From the NCBI GenBank assembly GCA_964362365.1, contig CAYIEF010000055.1, positions 1-6,681 on the forward strand: DNA of 6,681 bases, written 5' to 3'. A program made the translations under genes and the position numbers. The DNA is from JACPIL01 sp964362365 (lineage in GTDB: Archaea > Nanobdellota > Nanobdellia > Woesearchaeales > GW2011-AR9). A model generated the notes under the pieces. That model was not told where the DNA came from, ran no database searches, and saw only the letters and a list, made by a program, of their open reading frames with translations. Shown here piece after piece: positions 1 to 6,669 of this stretch; positions within the stretch are counted from its first letter, which is position 1; the number at the start of each line of letters is the position of its first letter.

Positions 1-1526
1 CTGGAAAGGATGTACATTTCGTAGCAGAGAAAACTCAAGGATTACAGTTAATTAACGAAGTAATTGATAAAAATAACAAAGAAATTCTTCTCATTGAATC
101 TGAAAACCCAGTCGCTATCGGTTACCAATCCCATCTTGAAAATGCTGGATTTACTGTTGAAAAGTATCTCTCCCGCGATCCTTACCAAACTAACCTTGAA
201 TTCGCACAAAAAGCAAAAGAAGAAAAAGATATTCGCTCCTTCATCATCCTTGATGCAGAACTAGGCTACAATGCTGTTTCCGTCGCTCCTTACGCCGCAC
301 TCAATAACTATTATGTTCTTTTTGCCAATGCTGAGAACAGCGGCCAGATAAGCGACTTTGTTACAGAAGAAGGAGAGTTCTCGTTGTATGGACACTTGGA
401 TAGAAGAGTTAAAGAAGAACTCCAACCTTTAAGTACTCAGATTATTGACCAGGGTGATGATTATCAAGATAACCTAGAAATAGTTTTCCGCTTTCTGGAA
501 CAGCAGCCCACAAAACAAATCATCTTTACCAGCGGAGAAGTTTTGGAGAAAAGTTTTTTCAACAAAGAATTCCCGGTCCTTTTAATCGGGACAGACAATA
601 TTCCTGAACCAACGCTTGATTTTCTTCAAGATTCAAGCGTCACCACTGCGGTGGTGGTAGGTTATGATTTATTATCTAATGCCAAAAAGATTAAGGATGC
701 AACAGGAATTAAAGTCTTGCTGAAATATGGGCAGGGAAGAAATTCAGAGTTATATGCCCTAGATGTCTTTCCGCTTCCGAAGTACGAAGCTAACATCGAT
801 ATCAGCAGCATCCAATACAATACCCTTAGCAAGAAGTTGGAAGTTATCTATAAGAATACCGGCAATGTACACACCCAGGTACAAGCGCTTTCTCACCGTA
901 TTATGAGCGATGGAAATATTGTTGCCGAAGTAGGAGACGAAAAACCTTTCTTGCTCAATCCTGATGATGCTCTAACCATCCAATATGATGCCGATCTTTT
1001 ATCCTATTTAGATACTGAAATAACTGTAGAAAGCACAGTCGTATACGGGCAGAGCGCTGCCTCGCTGACTAAGCTTTTCATAAAAAAAGGGATTCTCGTA
1101 GAAACGGTTACGGTAGAAGATTCTTCTAAGATTTCCCTCGAAAAAACAGAATACAATAAAAGAGCAAAAAGATTTGAAATCGCTATTCGCAATCAGGGAC
1201 AGAAATATGTATACGCTGACCTGGAAATAGTAGATGTAAGCATCGACGACGAAAAAATAACCTTCGGATCAGCAGCACAAGCAGTACCTCCTGGAAAAAC
1301 AACTATCTTTATCGTAGAAGCAGCTCTTGAGGAAGCTGATTTTGAAAATAATAAGCTCATTACTGTTCGGGCCCGATATGGAGAACGGGAAGGAATATTG
1401 CTCAAAACACTGGTTCGGGAATTTGAGTTAAAATTTACGGAAAGCCGATACAAGCCGCTTCTTTTATTAGCGGTGGTCATCATACTGGCAGTAATGCTAA
1501 AATACAGAAAAAAGAGAAAGATATGA
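1..1526 (+). CDS. Membrane-anchored surface protein with CWB2-like repeats and two Ig-like domains (5' truncated by window edge)
   Basis: The reading frame is open from base 3 to the TGA at 1524-1526, so 507 C-terminal residues are visible and the true start lies off the window. Residues 1-55, 56-148 and 149-250 look like the end of one and two further copies of a divergent cell-wall-binding repeat 2 (CWB2). The marks are D-P-Y-Q-T-N (59-64) and D-D-Y-Q-D-N (152-157) at repeat starts, the strands FIILD (80-84) and IIFTSGE (173-179), and PVLLIGTDNIPEPT (191-204). Two Ig-like domains follow, about 265-360 (with K-N-T-G-N) and 365-475. A membrane helix (about 485-500) and a KYRKKRKI tail end the protein. 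It contains no cysteine and no N-glycosylation sequon. CWB2 repeats bind anionic wall polymers in bacterial S-layer proteins; an anchoring or adhesion role here is inferred. The stop overlaps the next start (ATGA), so the two genes are probably co-transcribed and translationally coupled. The CWB2 assignment is by eye. Confidence 0.85.
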   Translation, partial: GKDVHFVAEKTQGLQLINEVIDKNNKEILLIESENPVAIGYQSHLENAGFTVEKYLSRDPYQTNLEFAQKAKEEKDIRSFIILDAELGYNAVSVAPYAALNNYYVLFANAENSGQISDFVTEEGEFSLYGHLDRRVKEELQPLSTQIIDQGDDYQDNLEIVFRFLEQQPTKQIIFTSGEVLEKSFFNKEFPVLLIGTDNIPEPTLDFLQDSSVTTAVVVGYDLLSNAKKIKDATGIKVLLKYGQGRNSELYALDVFPLPKYEANIDISSIQYNTLSKKLEVIYKNTGNVHTQVQALSHRIMSDGNIVAEVGDEKPFLLNPDDALTIQYDADLLSYLDTEITVESTVVYGQSAASLTKLFIKKGILVETVTVEDSSKISLEKTEYNKRAKRFEIAIRNQGQKYVYADLEIVDVSIDDEKITFGSAAQAVPPGKTTIFIVEAALEEADFENNKLITVRARYGEREGILLKTLVREFELKFTESRYKPLLLLAVVIILAVMLKYRKKRKI

Positions 1527-2815
1527 AGCAAAGTAAGAATACCAGCAGCTTTTATCCTGCATTAACACTTATAATTTTTTTTATACTAATCATTGCATCG
1601 CTTATCTTTAATACTTTAATATCTAAAGAAGATATTTTAACCGGCGGAGCGGTATCAACGCCTGCAGAAGAAGGAAATGTCGCTTACGCTAATGCCAGCA
1701 AAAGTGATGATTCCGGATTCTGGCAGGGGTACTTTGGCGAAATTACCGTTGACGCCTCTGCTTCTACGCCATCTTCAACCGCACGGAGGGGAAATGTCAC
1801 CGAACGTAATCTAGTTCTTCCTTGCCTTGGGAATGAGATTTATGCCAGTGCGCAAAATGAGATCTCCTTTGAAAATATAGGAGCTGGAACAAAAGAGGCG
1901 GTTGATACTTTTCTAAATTTAAACAGCAGCCATCTTGAATCTGGTTCAAAAGTATTTACCACTACCAGAGATTTTGTAGTCTCTTCAAGCTCAATCACCA
2001 ATATTCCTGCCACTTTTATGAAAGTCTCTGGCTCTTCCGATAGCCCTTTTGCGGTAGGCGTTCTTAATCAATCTAATATTCTGGTTTTTCTAAGCAATGT
2101 TTCTTTGGACACCGTTGGATTTGATAGCAACACCCATGATTACCAGATGATGGTTCCAGTAAACCAGAGTGAATTAACCTATTACTTTTTTAGTGATTGT
2201 GAAGCTGCAGCTCCCGCGCCTACACCAGCACTTACTATTCCTTCTGGACCATCAAAAGCCGGCAAAATCATTTTTCCTCCAGAAGAAGAAGAAAAAGTAA
2301 TTGCAATAGAAATTATAGGAAAAGAAGGGAAATTGATCGCTCCGGGCTATCCAATAGCCGTCACTGTTTTGAAAGGCCAGAAGAAGACAACAACAATAGA
2401 AGTTTCCAATATCGGGGAAGGCGAAGTTACTAACGTTTACCTTTTCATTACCGGCCTTCCCTTAGATGTTTTTACTATTACTCCTGAAAAATATGACCTT
2501 TTATCTCCAAATGAAAAACAGGCATTTCTGATAGAATTCCAAGGAAATCTAGAAGCAGGAACATATGATATACAAGCAGTAATCGTTTCTGATCAAGGAT
2601 CTTCCTTCATTGAAGGAGTGCTTATTGTAAAAGAACTTCCACCGGAACCAAAACTTCCATTAGCGGGAGCAGCAACCGGATTAGTTAGCCAGTACGGGAA
2701 AATGTTGCTGCTTTTCATGCTGCTGCTTATTTCACTATTAGTGGGCGCTGCTCTTTGGCATCTTCTAGCAAAGAGACTTCTGAAAACAAAAATCAGAAAG
2801 AAAAGAAGAGCATAA
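1523..2815 (+). CDS. Two-pass surface protein: WQGYFG-type ectodomain plus NEW3-like Ig domain
   Basis: This gene encodes 430 residues. A short basic cytosolic N-terminus is followed by a membrane helix (about 11-32) and the motif L-T-G-G-A-V (39-44). The ectodomain (about 66-227) opens with W-Q-G-Y-F-G (67-72) and ends in D-Y-Q-M-M-V-P and a YYFF strand; its cysteines, C101 and C226, are the only two in the protein. I recall this 'WQGYxG' domain as common in DPANN-type archaeal surface proteins, function unknown. A Pro/Ala-rich linker (228-250) leads to an Ig-like domain (about 262-370) of NEW3/CARDB type. T-G-L-V (385-388) precedes a second helix (394-415) and a basic tail ending IRKKRRA. 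All six ectodomain sequons (N57, 91, 134, 182, 192, 214) lie before residue 215 and none is in the Ig domain. The ATG overlaps the upstream stop in ATGA, with only weak purines before it, so translation is probably coupled. The first helix could instead be an uncleaved or cleaved signal sequence. Confidence 0.9.
   Translation: MKQSKNTSSFYPALTLIIFFILIIASLIFNTLISKEDILTGGAVSTPAEEGNVAYANASKSDDSGFWQGYFGEITVDASASTPSSTARRGNVTERNLVLPCLGNEIYASAQNEISFENIGAGTKEAVDTFLNLNSSHLESGSKVFTTTRDFVVSSSSITNIPATFMKVSGSSDSPFAVGVLNQSNILVFLSNVSLDTVGFDSNTHDYQMMVPVNQSELTYYFFSDCEAAAPAPTPALTIPSGPSKAGKIIFPPEEEEKVIAIEIIGKEGKLIAPGYPIAVTVLKGQKKTTTIEVSNIGEGEVTNVYLFITGLPLDVFTITPEKYDLLSPNEKQAFLIEFQGNLEAGTYDIQAVIVSDQGSSFIEGVLIVKELPPEPKLPLAGAATGLVSQYGKMLLLFMLLLISLLVGAALWHLLAKRLLKTKIRKKRRA
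2784..2812 (-). terminator. Possible T-rich terminator for the minus-strand pair
   Basis: Read on the minus strand, the bases just past the gene 3 stop become pyrimidine-rich, with runs TTTT, TTTTT (2788-2792) and TTTT. Archaeal transcription commonly ends at such U-rich tracts without a strong hairpin. On the other strand this stretch encodes the lysine- and arginine-rich tail of gene 2, so the T-richness may only reflect lysine codons. Low confidence. Confidence 0.25.
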
Positions 2816-2843
2816 ATATTCTTGATGATTAAGAACATCGATA
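2816..2843. other. 28-bp convergent intergenic gap
   Basis: This is the whole space between the stop of gene 2 and the stop of gene 3. It is AT-rich and has no clear intrinsic terminator. A weak palindrome, TTCTT then a 7-base loop then AAGAA, spans 2819-2835. The 10-mer ATTAAGAACA occurs at 2828-2837 and again at 2843-2852. Because the gap is so short, transcripts from both sides very probably run into the opposite gene and overlap as antisense RNA. Confidence 0.6.
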
Positions 2844-3824
2844 TTAAGAACAAATAGAATCCATATCTAAAAAGAAATCAACGGTAGAGCTTCCGGGCTT
2901 ATAATCACGAATTAAGGCAGGTATTTTAATTTCGTAATCATATACGCCAAACTTTCCAGCCTTAGATTGATTGATGTTAGCTATAAATACAAGATCCTCT
3001 TTATCACCTACGTCAAATTGCCGATTAAACACTTGAGTATTGTCTGAGGTATCCCAAAGGATTCCAGTCTTAAAAGCAGCAGTATTGGTGCTGTTTATGA
3101 TCGGAACAGTAGCGATGGTTTGGCCAAACAGAGTAAAGGAAGTAGTTTCTCGGGGGAACAATTTAAAGGCTTGTAACGGAGTAGTACCAAATCTGGTCCA
3201 TTCCACGCTGATGGAATCATCAAAATTAGTCATATTCAAAACCGTATCTAAATCTATAAAGTCGTTCAGCGCAGGGATAGCGCTCTCCCTTCGTCCGATC
3301 GCTTGCAGCGAACTAAAATCAACATTGCTGTCCGTATCCGCAACCAGGAGATTACATCCTGCTGTTTCTTTTTCAAAAAGAGAATCAAAACCAATACCTA
3401 ATGCGGTTATAGCGCGCGCTTTTCCAAAATAAGTATGGTATGCGCTTATGGAAATATCCTTGCTAGCCTGGTTATTGCTTTCATTGGTTTCGGGGATGAT
3501 GTTGTTAGGATCCAAAACAATCTTTATGGCATTGGGGCCAATTTCTGCTTTCCAAAGCTGGGCAACCGAAGCGCTGGAAAAAGCCGGAACAGAAACAGTG
3601 GCATTTCCTATCGGCACGATATCGTCAAAAAATACGACTAAAACGCTGCTGGCATTTTGATTTCCAGCGTTAATGAAGGTTGCGTTAATGATAATTTCTT
3701 CTCTTTCAATAGGCGCATTATTGCTAAAAGTTAGGTTAGATGAAGTGATCTGCAGATCGATTGCCGCTATAACAGTAACCGTGAAAAGAAAAAAAAATGA
3801 AGATAAAATAATGATGAATCTCAT
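2844..3824 (-). CDS. Secreted CARDB-domain protein with a C-terminal domain related to the gene 2 ectodomain
   Basis: This gene encodes 326 residues. A hydrophobic signal peptide (about 1-21) fits export. Residues 22-126 form a CARDB domain, an archaeal and bacterial adhesion-type Ig fold, with N-A-G-N (52-55) and the typical closing motif D-P-N-N-I-I-P-E-T-N-E-S-N-N (105-118). The rest (about 131-326) begins Y-F-G and carries F-S-S-L-Q-A-I-G (170-177), K-E-D-L-V-F (275-280) and D-Y-E-I-K-I-P (296-302). Its only cysteines, C157 and C325, match the positions of the C101/C226 pair in the facing gene 2 product. Eight N-glycosylation sequons (N30, 47, 57, 74, 114, 197, 244, 285) are present. There is no C-terminal anchor, so the product is either released, held by an uncleaved N-terminal helix, or bound to a partner. 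The ATG lies one base after the gene 4 stop, with no clear Shine-Dalgarno site, which points to coupled translation in one operon. Exact function is unknown. Confidence 0.9.
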   Translation of the reverse strand: MRFIIILSSFFFLFTVTVIAAIDLQITSSNLTFSNNAPIEREEIIINATFINAGNQNASSVLVVFFDDIVPIGNATVSVPAFSSASVAQLWKAEIGPNAIKIVLDPNNIIPETNESNNQASKDISISAYHTYFGKARAITALGIGFDSLFEKETAGCNLLVADTDSNVDFSSLQAIGRRESAIPALNDFIDLDTVLNMTNFDDSISVEWTRFGTTPLQAFKLFPRETTSFTLFGQTIATVPIINSTNTAAFKTGILWDTSDNTQVFNRQFDVGDKEDLVFIANINQSKAGKFGVYDYEIKIPALIRDYKPGSSTVDFFLDMDSICS

Positions 3825-3825
3825 T

Positions 3826-6639
3826 TTACTTTCTCTTCATCAGGGCAGCGGAATGCTTAGCGTGCGATGACTTAATGTGCTCAAGCAGGCGCATCTCTTT
3901 TTCTGACGCTTCTGGAAACAGTTGGTTATAAAGGCCGGCAATTTCATTTAAGACTTGGCGCAGATGCATAAACTCTTTCTTCTCCACCGCATATTGAAGA
4001 AGTGTATGTTTGGTAAGCAAGGCCATCTTCTGTTTAATCCGTTCAGAAGAACAGTTTGCTTTTTCTTTTTTACCAGATGAGACTTCATTCTGGATGCAGA
4101 AGAGATGATAAAACTTTACTGCTTTTTCAAAATCTAATACATGAAGCGCCTCTTCTGTTTTCTTTAACAACATTGAAGGCATCGAATCAAATAAAGGTGT
4201 CAGTCCTGCCTGGGCATATTCATCATGGGCATAATAGGCAGAGACCATACCTGCCTCATCTGTTTTTTTCTTTTTTCTTTTGGGGAGGTATTTTTTGATG
4301 CCATCAAAAGAAGGGAAATCATGCTCTACTCTCAAGCTGATTTCTTTCTCTGAATAGATTAAGGAGTAGATGAAAAGAACCACGATGGATATAATTCCCA
4401 CACCTATGCCAAGGTCATAGAAGGATATTTCTTCTGCAATAGACACAACTGCATTGCCAGTAAGAAAATCCCATTTTGAGCTATTATCATCCTTACTTGT
4501 AGCTGATGCAGAAGGAGTCGTTCTTGGCACGGCCAATGTTACTGTTTTTGCTACACTCTCTGTATCGGCTTGTTTTTGTAAGAGGTAAGTATAGGTTAGT
4601 TCACCATTTTCAGGGACGGAATAGTATAACAGCGGATCAGAATCTATAATTTCTGCCTCTTTTCCCAAAATCATTTCCTCAACAGAAGGAGCCAGCTCTT
4701 TAGGGATATATTCAAGCAAAGAAAATGCTCCCGAAGATGAAACTGCTTCTTCCTTTTCTTTTACTTCCTTTCTGATAAAGGTTAATTTTTCCTTGGTTCC
4801 ATTAAGATAGGTTACTTCAACATTCTGCTTGGTTGCGGTCGCCACAACGCTCGACTGCACTCCTTTTGCTGACTGTAAAAATTCTTCTTTTTCTTCTTGA
4901 CTCAGGGATGGATTTTTTACCTCAAGATAAGAAAAAATAACCCTTGAAAGCTGCTGTTCCTCTAGCGCTCCTGCGATAAAAGATTCTTCCGTTTCAATTT
5001 TAATCTCAGAAATAATAGTATCTCTAACGTTATCGATCTCATCTTGTAGTGCCTGAAATTCTTCTTGTACATTTTCATCAGCAAGATTCTCATTTTTTAA
5101 TAATCCTAACTCTTCTTTCTTCTTTAACAGCAGTACCTTGGCTTCTTTGATACGTTCCGATGGCTCCAAGATTGAAGATACTAAAGAGAGTTCATCCACT
5201 TTAAACTTAGTTCGTAAAACATTAAATTCTTCCAATAAAGCATCAGCTTTAGTAATCATTTCGTCAATTTCGCTCAGGGTGAACTTCACTTTAGCCGTAG
5301 ATTGCTCACTGTTTTCGGTAGAAACTACAGCCGCATCAAGCGAAATGCCTTTGATCAACACGGAAACATCTTCTGAAACGGGCCCTTCATTTCCCGCCTC
5401 ATCAACGGCAGAAATGTGATAGTTATAGGTTTTGCCAATAGAAACAAGCGTATCCGTAAAAGAGGTTTTAGTAGTTGTTCCATAATAAGAATAATCATTG
5501 TTTTCATCAGAGGAGCGGTAAATATTGAAATTCTTAATCTCTTCAGAGGGTAATTTCCAGGTAAGTTTTACTTGTAAGCCTCGCTGCTCTACCGCAGCAA
5601 GCGGTCCTGGAACACTCGGCGGTTGGGTATCTATCAGAAAAACATTTTCCCCAGTGATATACGAACCAGCATTTCCTGACAGATCAGTTGAGGAAAAGCT
5701 AAAAGAGCACACTTCATTCAGACTTGCTTGACTTATGATGATGTATCCTTTCCAGGAAGATCCTGAACCGGTTACTGGAACAGAAACACTATTTCCATTA
5801 CAAGTATAGGAAAGGGAAGGCACCGGCTTGAGCGGTTCAGAGGTAGTGATGGTGACTTCTGTTGTTCCTAGGGAGAGGGGCGATAATTTACTTAAGCTGA
5901 TCATCGCCGTAGGAGGAGCATTTATTTCCACAGAAACAGGGTAATCAGACTGAGCTTCGTTTCCTGCAGAATCTTTACAGCGAACATAATAAGTGTAAAA
6001 GTTATCAACTAAATTTTGCAGAGGAACTTTATGCGACTTTCCGCCAGTAATCTGAAACATATACTGTTGGTTAGCATAGGCAACACCAGAAATAGTACTA
6101 TATTTGCAGGTTGCATCTTCATTAGTAGTTACTTCAAGGGTCATGTAAGATGTAGGAATAACTCCTTCTGGAGAATAACTTAGTACGCTTGGCGGGGTGT
6201 TATCATTGGCATAGACTGTAATAGTGCTCACTGCTTCTCCTTGAGAAGAACCAAGATTTCCTTCAGTATTAGAAAAGTTAAGATGTAAAGTGTATACACC
6301 AGGGAGATCATTGCATTGGACCTGCCAGGACGGATTAACAGATAAAATGCCAGGCGTTATTGAACCAAGATACAGTGAGGAACTAACAATGCTTACTCCG
6401 CCATTACTCGGTTCAGAAAGCAATACCGCAGTTACATTTTCAATAGTTTGATTTCCTGTATTCTGAATATTCTGTGCGGTGATAGTAACATTCTGAGGAT
6501 ATATGCCGCAAAGATTTACAGCAGAAGGAGAGAGTGTTTCAACAGAAAGATTGGCATCTAAAAGAGGCATACATAATAAAAAGACTACTAAAAGTAAATA
6601 CAAAAGTAAATACCCTCGTTTTGTTTTTTTCTTTTTCAT
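3826..6639 (-). CDS. Large receptor-like transmembrane protein: Ig x3, FN3, coiled coil, TM helix and cytosolic helical domain
   Basis: This gene encodes 937 residues. A lysine-rich start (KKKKTKR) and hydrophobic helix (about 10-28) form the signal sequence. Three Ig-like domains follow, each with one cysteine pair: 30-145 (C44/C109), 146-240 (C178/C221, with V-R-C-K-D-S-A-G-N) and 241-337 (C280/C311). An FN3 domain (338-428) shows W361, N-I-Y-R (372-375) and Y-H-I-S-A-V-D-E-A-G-N. A charged helical, probably coiled-coil stalk runs about 453-545. A beta-rich unit (about 609-690) contains Y-I-P-K-E-L-A-P and D-S-D-P-L-L-Y-Y; I recall similar 'IPK...DP' units near membrane anchors of archaeal surface proteins. 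L-T-G-N-A-V (726-731) precedes the single transmembrane helix (743-762). The cytosolic part has a basic patch (787-792) and TPR-like helices (about 820-930, with D-F-E-K-A-V-K-F-Y). No kinase, protease or other enzymatic motif is seen. It is the first gene of a pair with gene 3. Scaffold, adhesin and sensor roles are all possible. Confidence 0.92.
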   Translation of the reverse strand: MKKKKTKRGYLLLYLLLVVFLLCMPLLDANLSVETLSPSAVNLCGIYPQNVTITAQNIQNTGNQTIENVTAVLLSEPSNGGVSIVSSSLYLGSITPGILSVNPSWQVQCNDLPGVYTLHLNFSNTEGNLGSSQGEAVSTITVYANDNTPPSVLSYSPEGVIPTSYMTLEVTTNEDATCKYSTISGVAYANQQYMFQITGGKSHKVPLQNLVDNFYTYYVRCKDSAGNEAQSDYPVSVEINAPPTAMISLSKLSPLSLGTTEVTITTSEPLKPVPSLSYTCNGNSVSVPVTGSGSSWKGYIIISQASLNEVCSFSFSSTDLSGNAGSYITGENVFLIDTQPPSVPGPLAAVEQRGLQVKLTWKLPSEEIKNFNIYRSSDENNDYSYYGTTTKTSFTDTLVSIGKTYNYHISAVDEAGNEGPVSEDVSVLIKGISLDAAVVSTENSEQSTAKVKFTLSEIDEMITKADALLEEFNVLRTKFKVDELSLVSSILEPSERIKEAKVLLLKKKEELGLLKNENLADENVQEEFQALQDEIDNVRDTIISEIKIETEESFIAGALEEQQLSRVIFSYLEVKNPSLSQEEKEEFLQSAKGVQSSVVATATKQNVEVTYLNGTKEKLTFIRKEVKEKEEAVSSSGAFSLLEYIPKELAPSVEEMILGKEAEIIDSDPLLYYSVPENGELTYTYLLQKQADTESVAKTVTLAVPRTTPSASATSKDDNSSKWDFLTGNAVVSIAEEISFYDLGIGVGIISIVVLFIYSLIYSEKEISLRVEHDFPSFDGIKKYLPKRKKKKTDEAGMVSAYYAHDEYAQAGLTPLFDSMPSMLLKKTEEALHVLDFEKAVKFYHLFCIQNEVSSGKKEKANCSSERIKQKMALLTKHTLLQYAVEKKEFMHLRQVLNEIAGLYNQLFPEASEKEMRLLEHIKSSHAKHSAALMKRK

Positions 6640-6644
6640 GGTTT

Positions 6645-6648
6645 ACCT
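6645..6648 (-). promoter_or_regulatory. Weak Shine-Dalgarno-like site for gene 4
   Basis: The minus strand reads AAGGT-AAACC-ATG. AGGT matches part of the AGGAGGT consensus and lies five bases from the start codon, which supports the ATG at 6637-6639. If transcription starts at the ATG, as the TATA spacing suggests, this site would not be in the mRNA and would be irrelevant. Confidence 0.4.
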
Positions 6649-6669
6649 TATCTATAACCTTATCTATAA
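6646..6669. repeat. Perfect 12-bp tandem duplication upstream of gene 4
   Basis: On the minus strand the unit TTATAGATAAGG occurs twice with no gap and no mismatch (on the + strand, CCTTATCTATAA at 6646-6657 and 6658-6669). It ends seven bases before the gene 4 start codon. Each copy carries both a TATA-like stretch (TTATAGATA) and a Shine-Dalgarno-like AAGG, so a change in copy number would shift or remove promoter elements. Confidence 0.9.

Noticed and set aside
64..264. Small + strand reading frame of 66 codons
   Set aside because: It lies inside gene 1 in another frame; its lysine- and serine-rich product shows no domain and no start signal.
384..386. TTG as the start codon of gene 1
   Set aside because: The same frame continues open upstream to the window edge with repeat-like protein sequence, there is no Shine-Dalgarno or promoter signal before it, and starting here would cut a CWB2-like repeat in two.
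1004..1531. Two minus-strand reading frames opposite genes 1 and 2
   Set aside because: They are antisense to well-supported coding sequence, low in complexity, and have no ribosome-binding site or domain.
2819..2835. Palindrome TTCTT/AAGAA as an intrinsic terminator hairpin
   Set aside because: Five AT-rich pairs with a 7-base loop are too weak, and no T-run follows on either strand directly.
2593..2853. 86-codon minus-strand reading frame across the gene 2 end
   Set aside because: It is the mirror of the membrane helix and basic tail of gene 2 and overlaps the gene 3 end; the hydrophobic start is a complement artefact.
3040..3870. Several + strand reading frames over gene 3
   Set aside because: All are antisense to a gene with signal peptide, CARDB domain and matched cysteines; they overlap each other and show no domain.
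4056..5731. Three + strand reading frames over gene 4
   Set aside because: They fall inside a continuous 937-codon frame with clear domains and are shadows of it.
6621..6636. Long T-run on the + strand as a terminator
   Set aside because: It encodes the lysine-rich start of gene 4 on the minus strand, and no + strand gene ends nearby.
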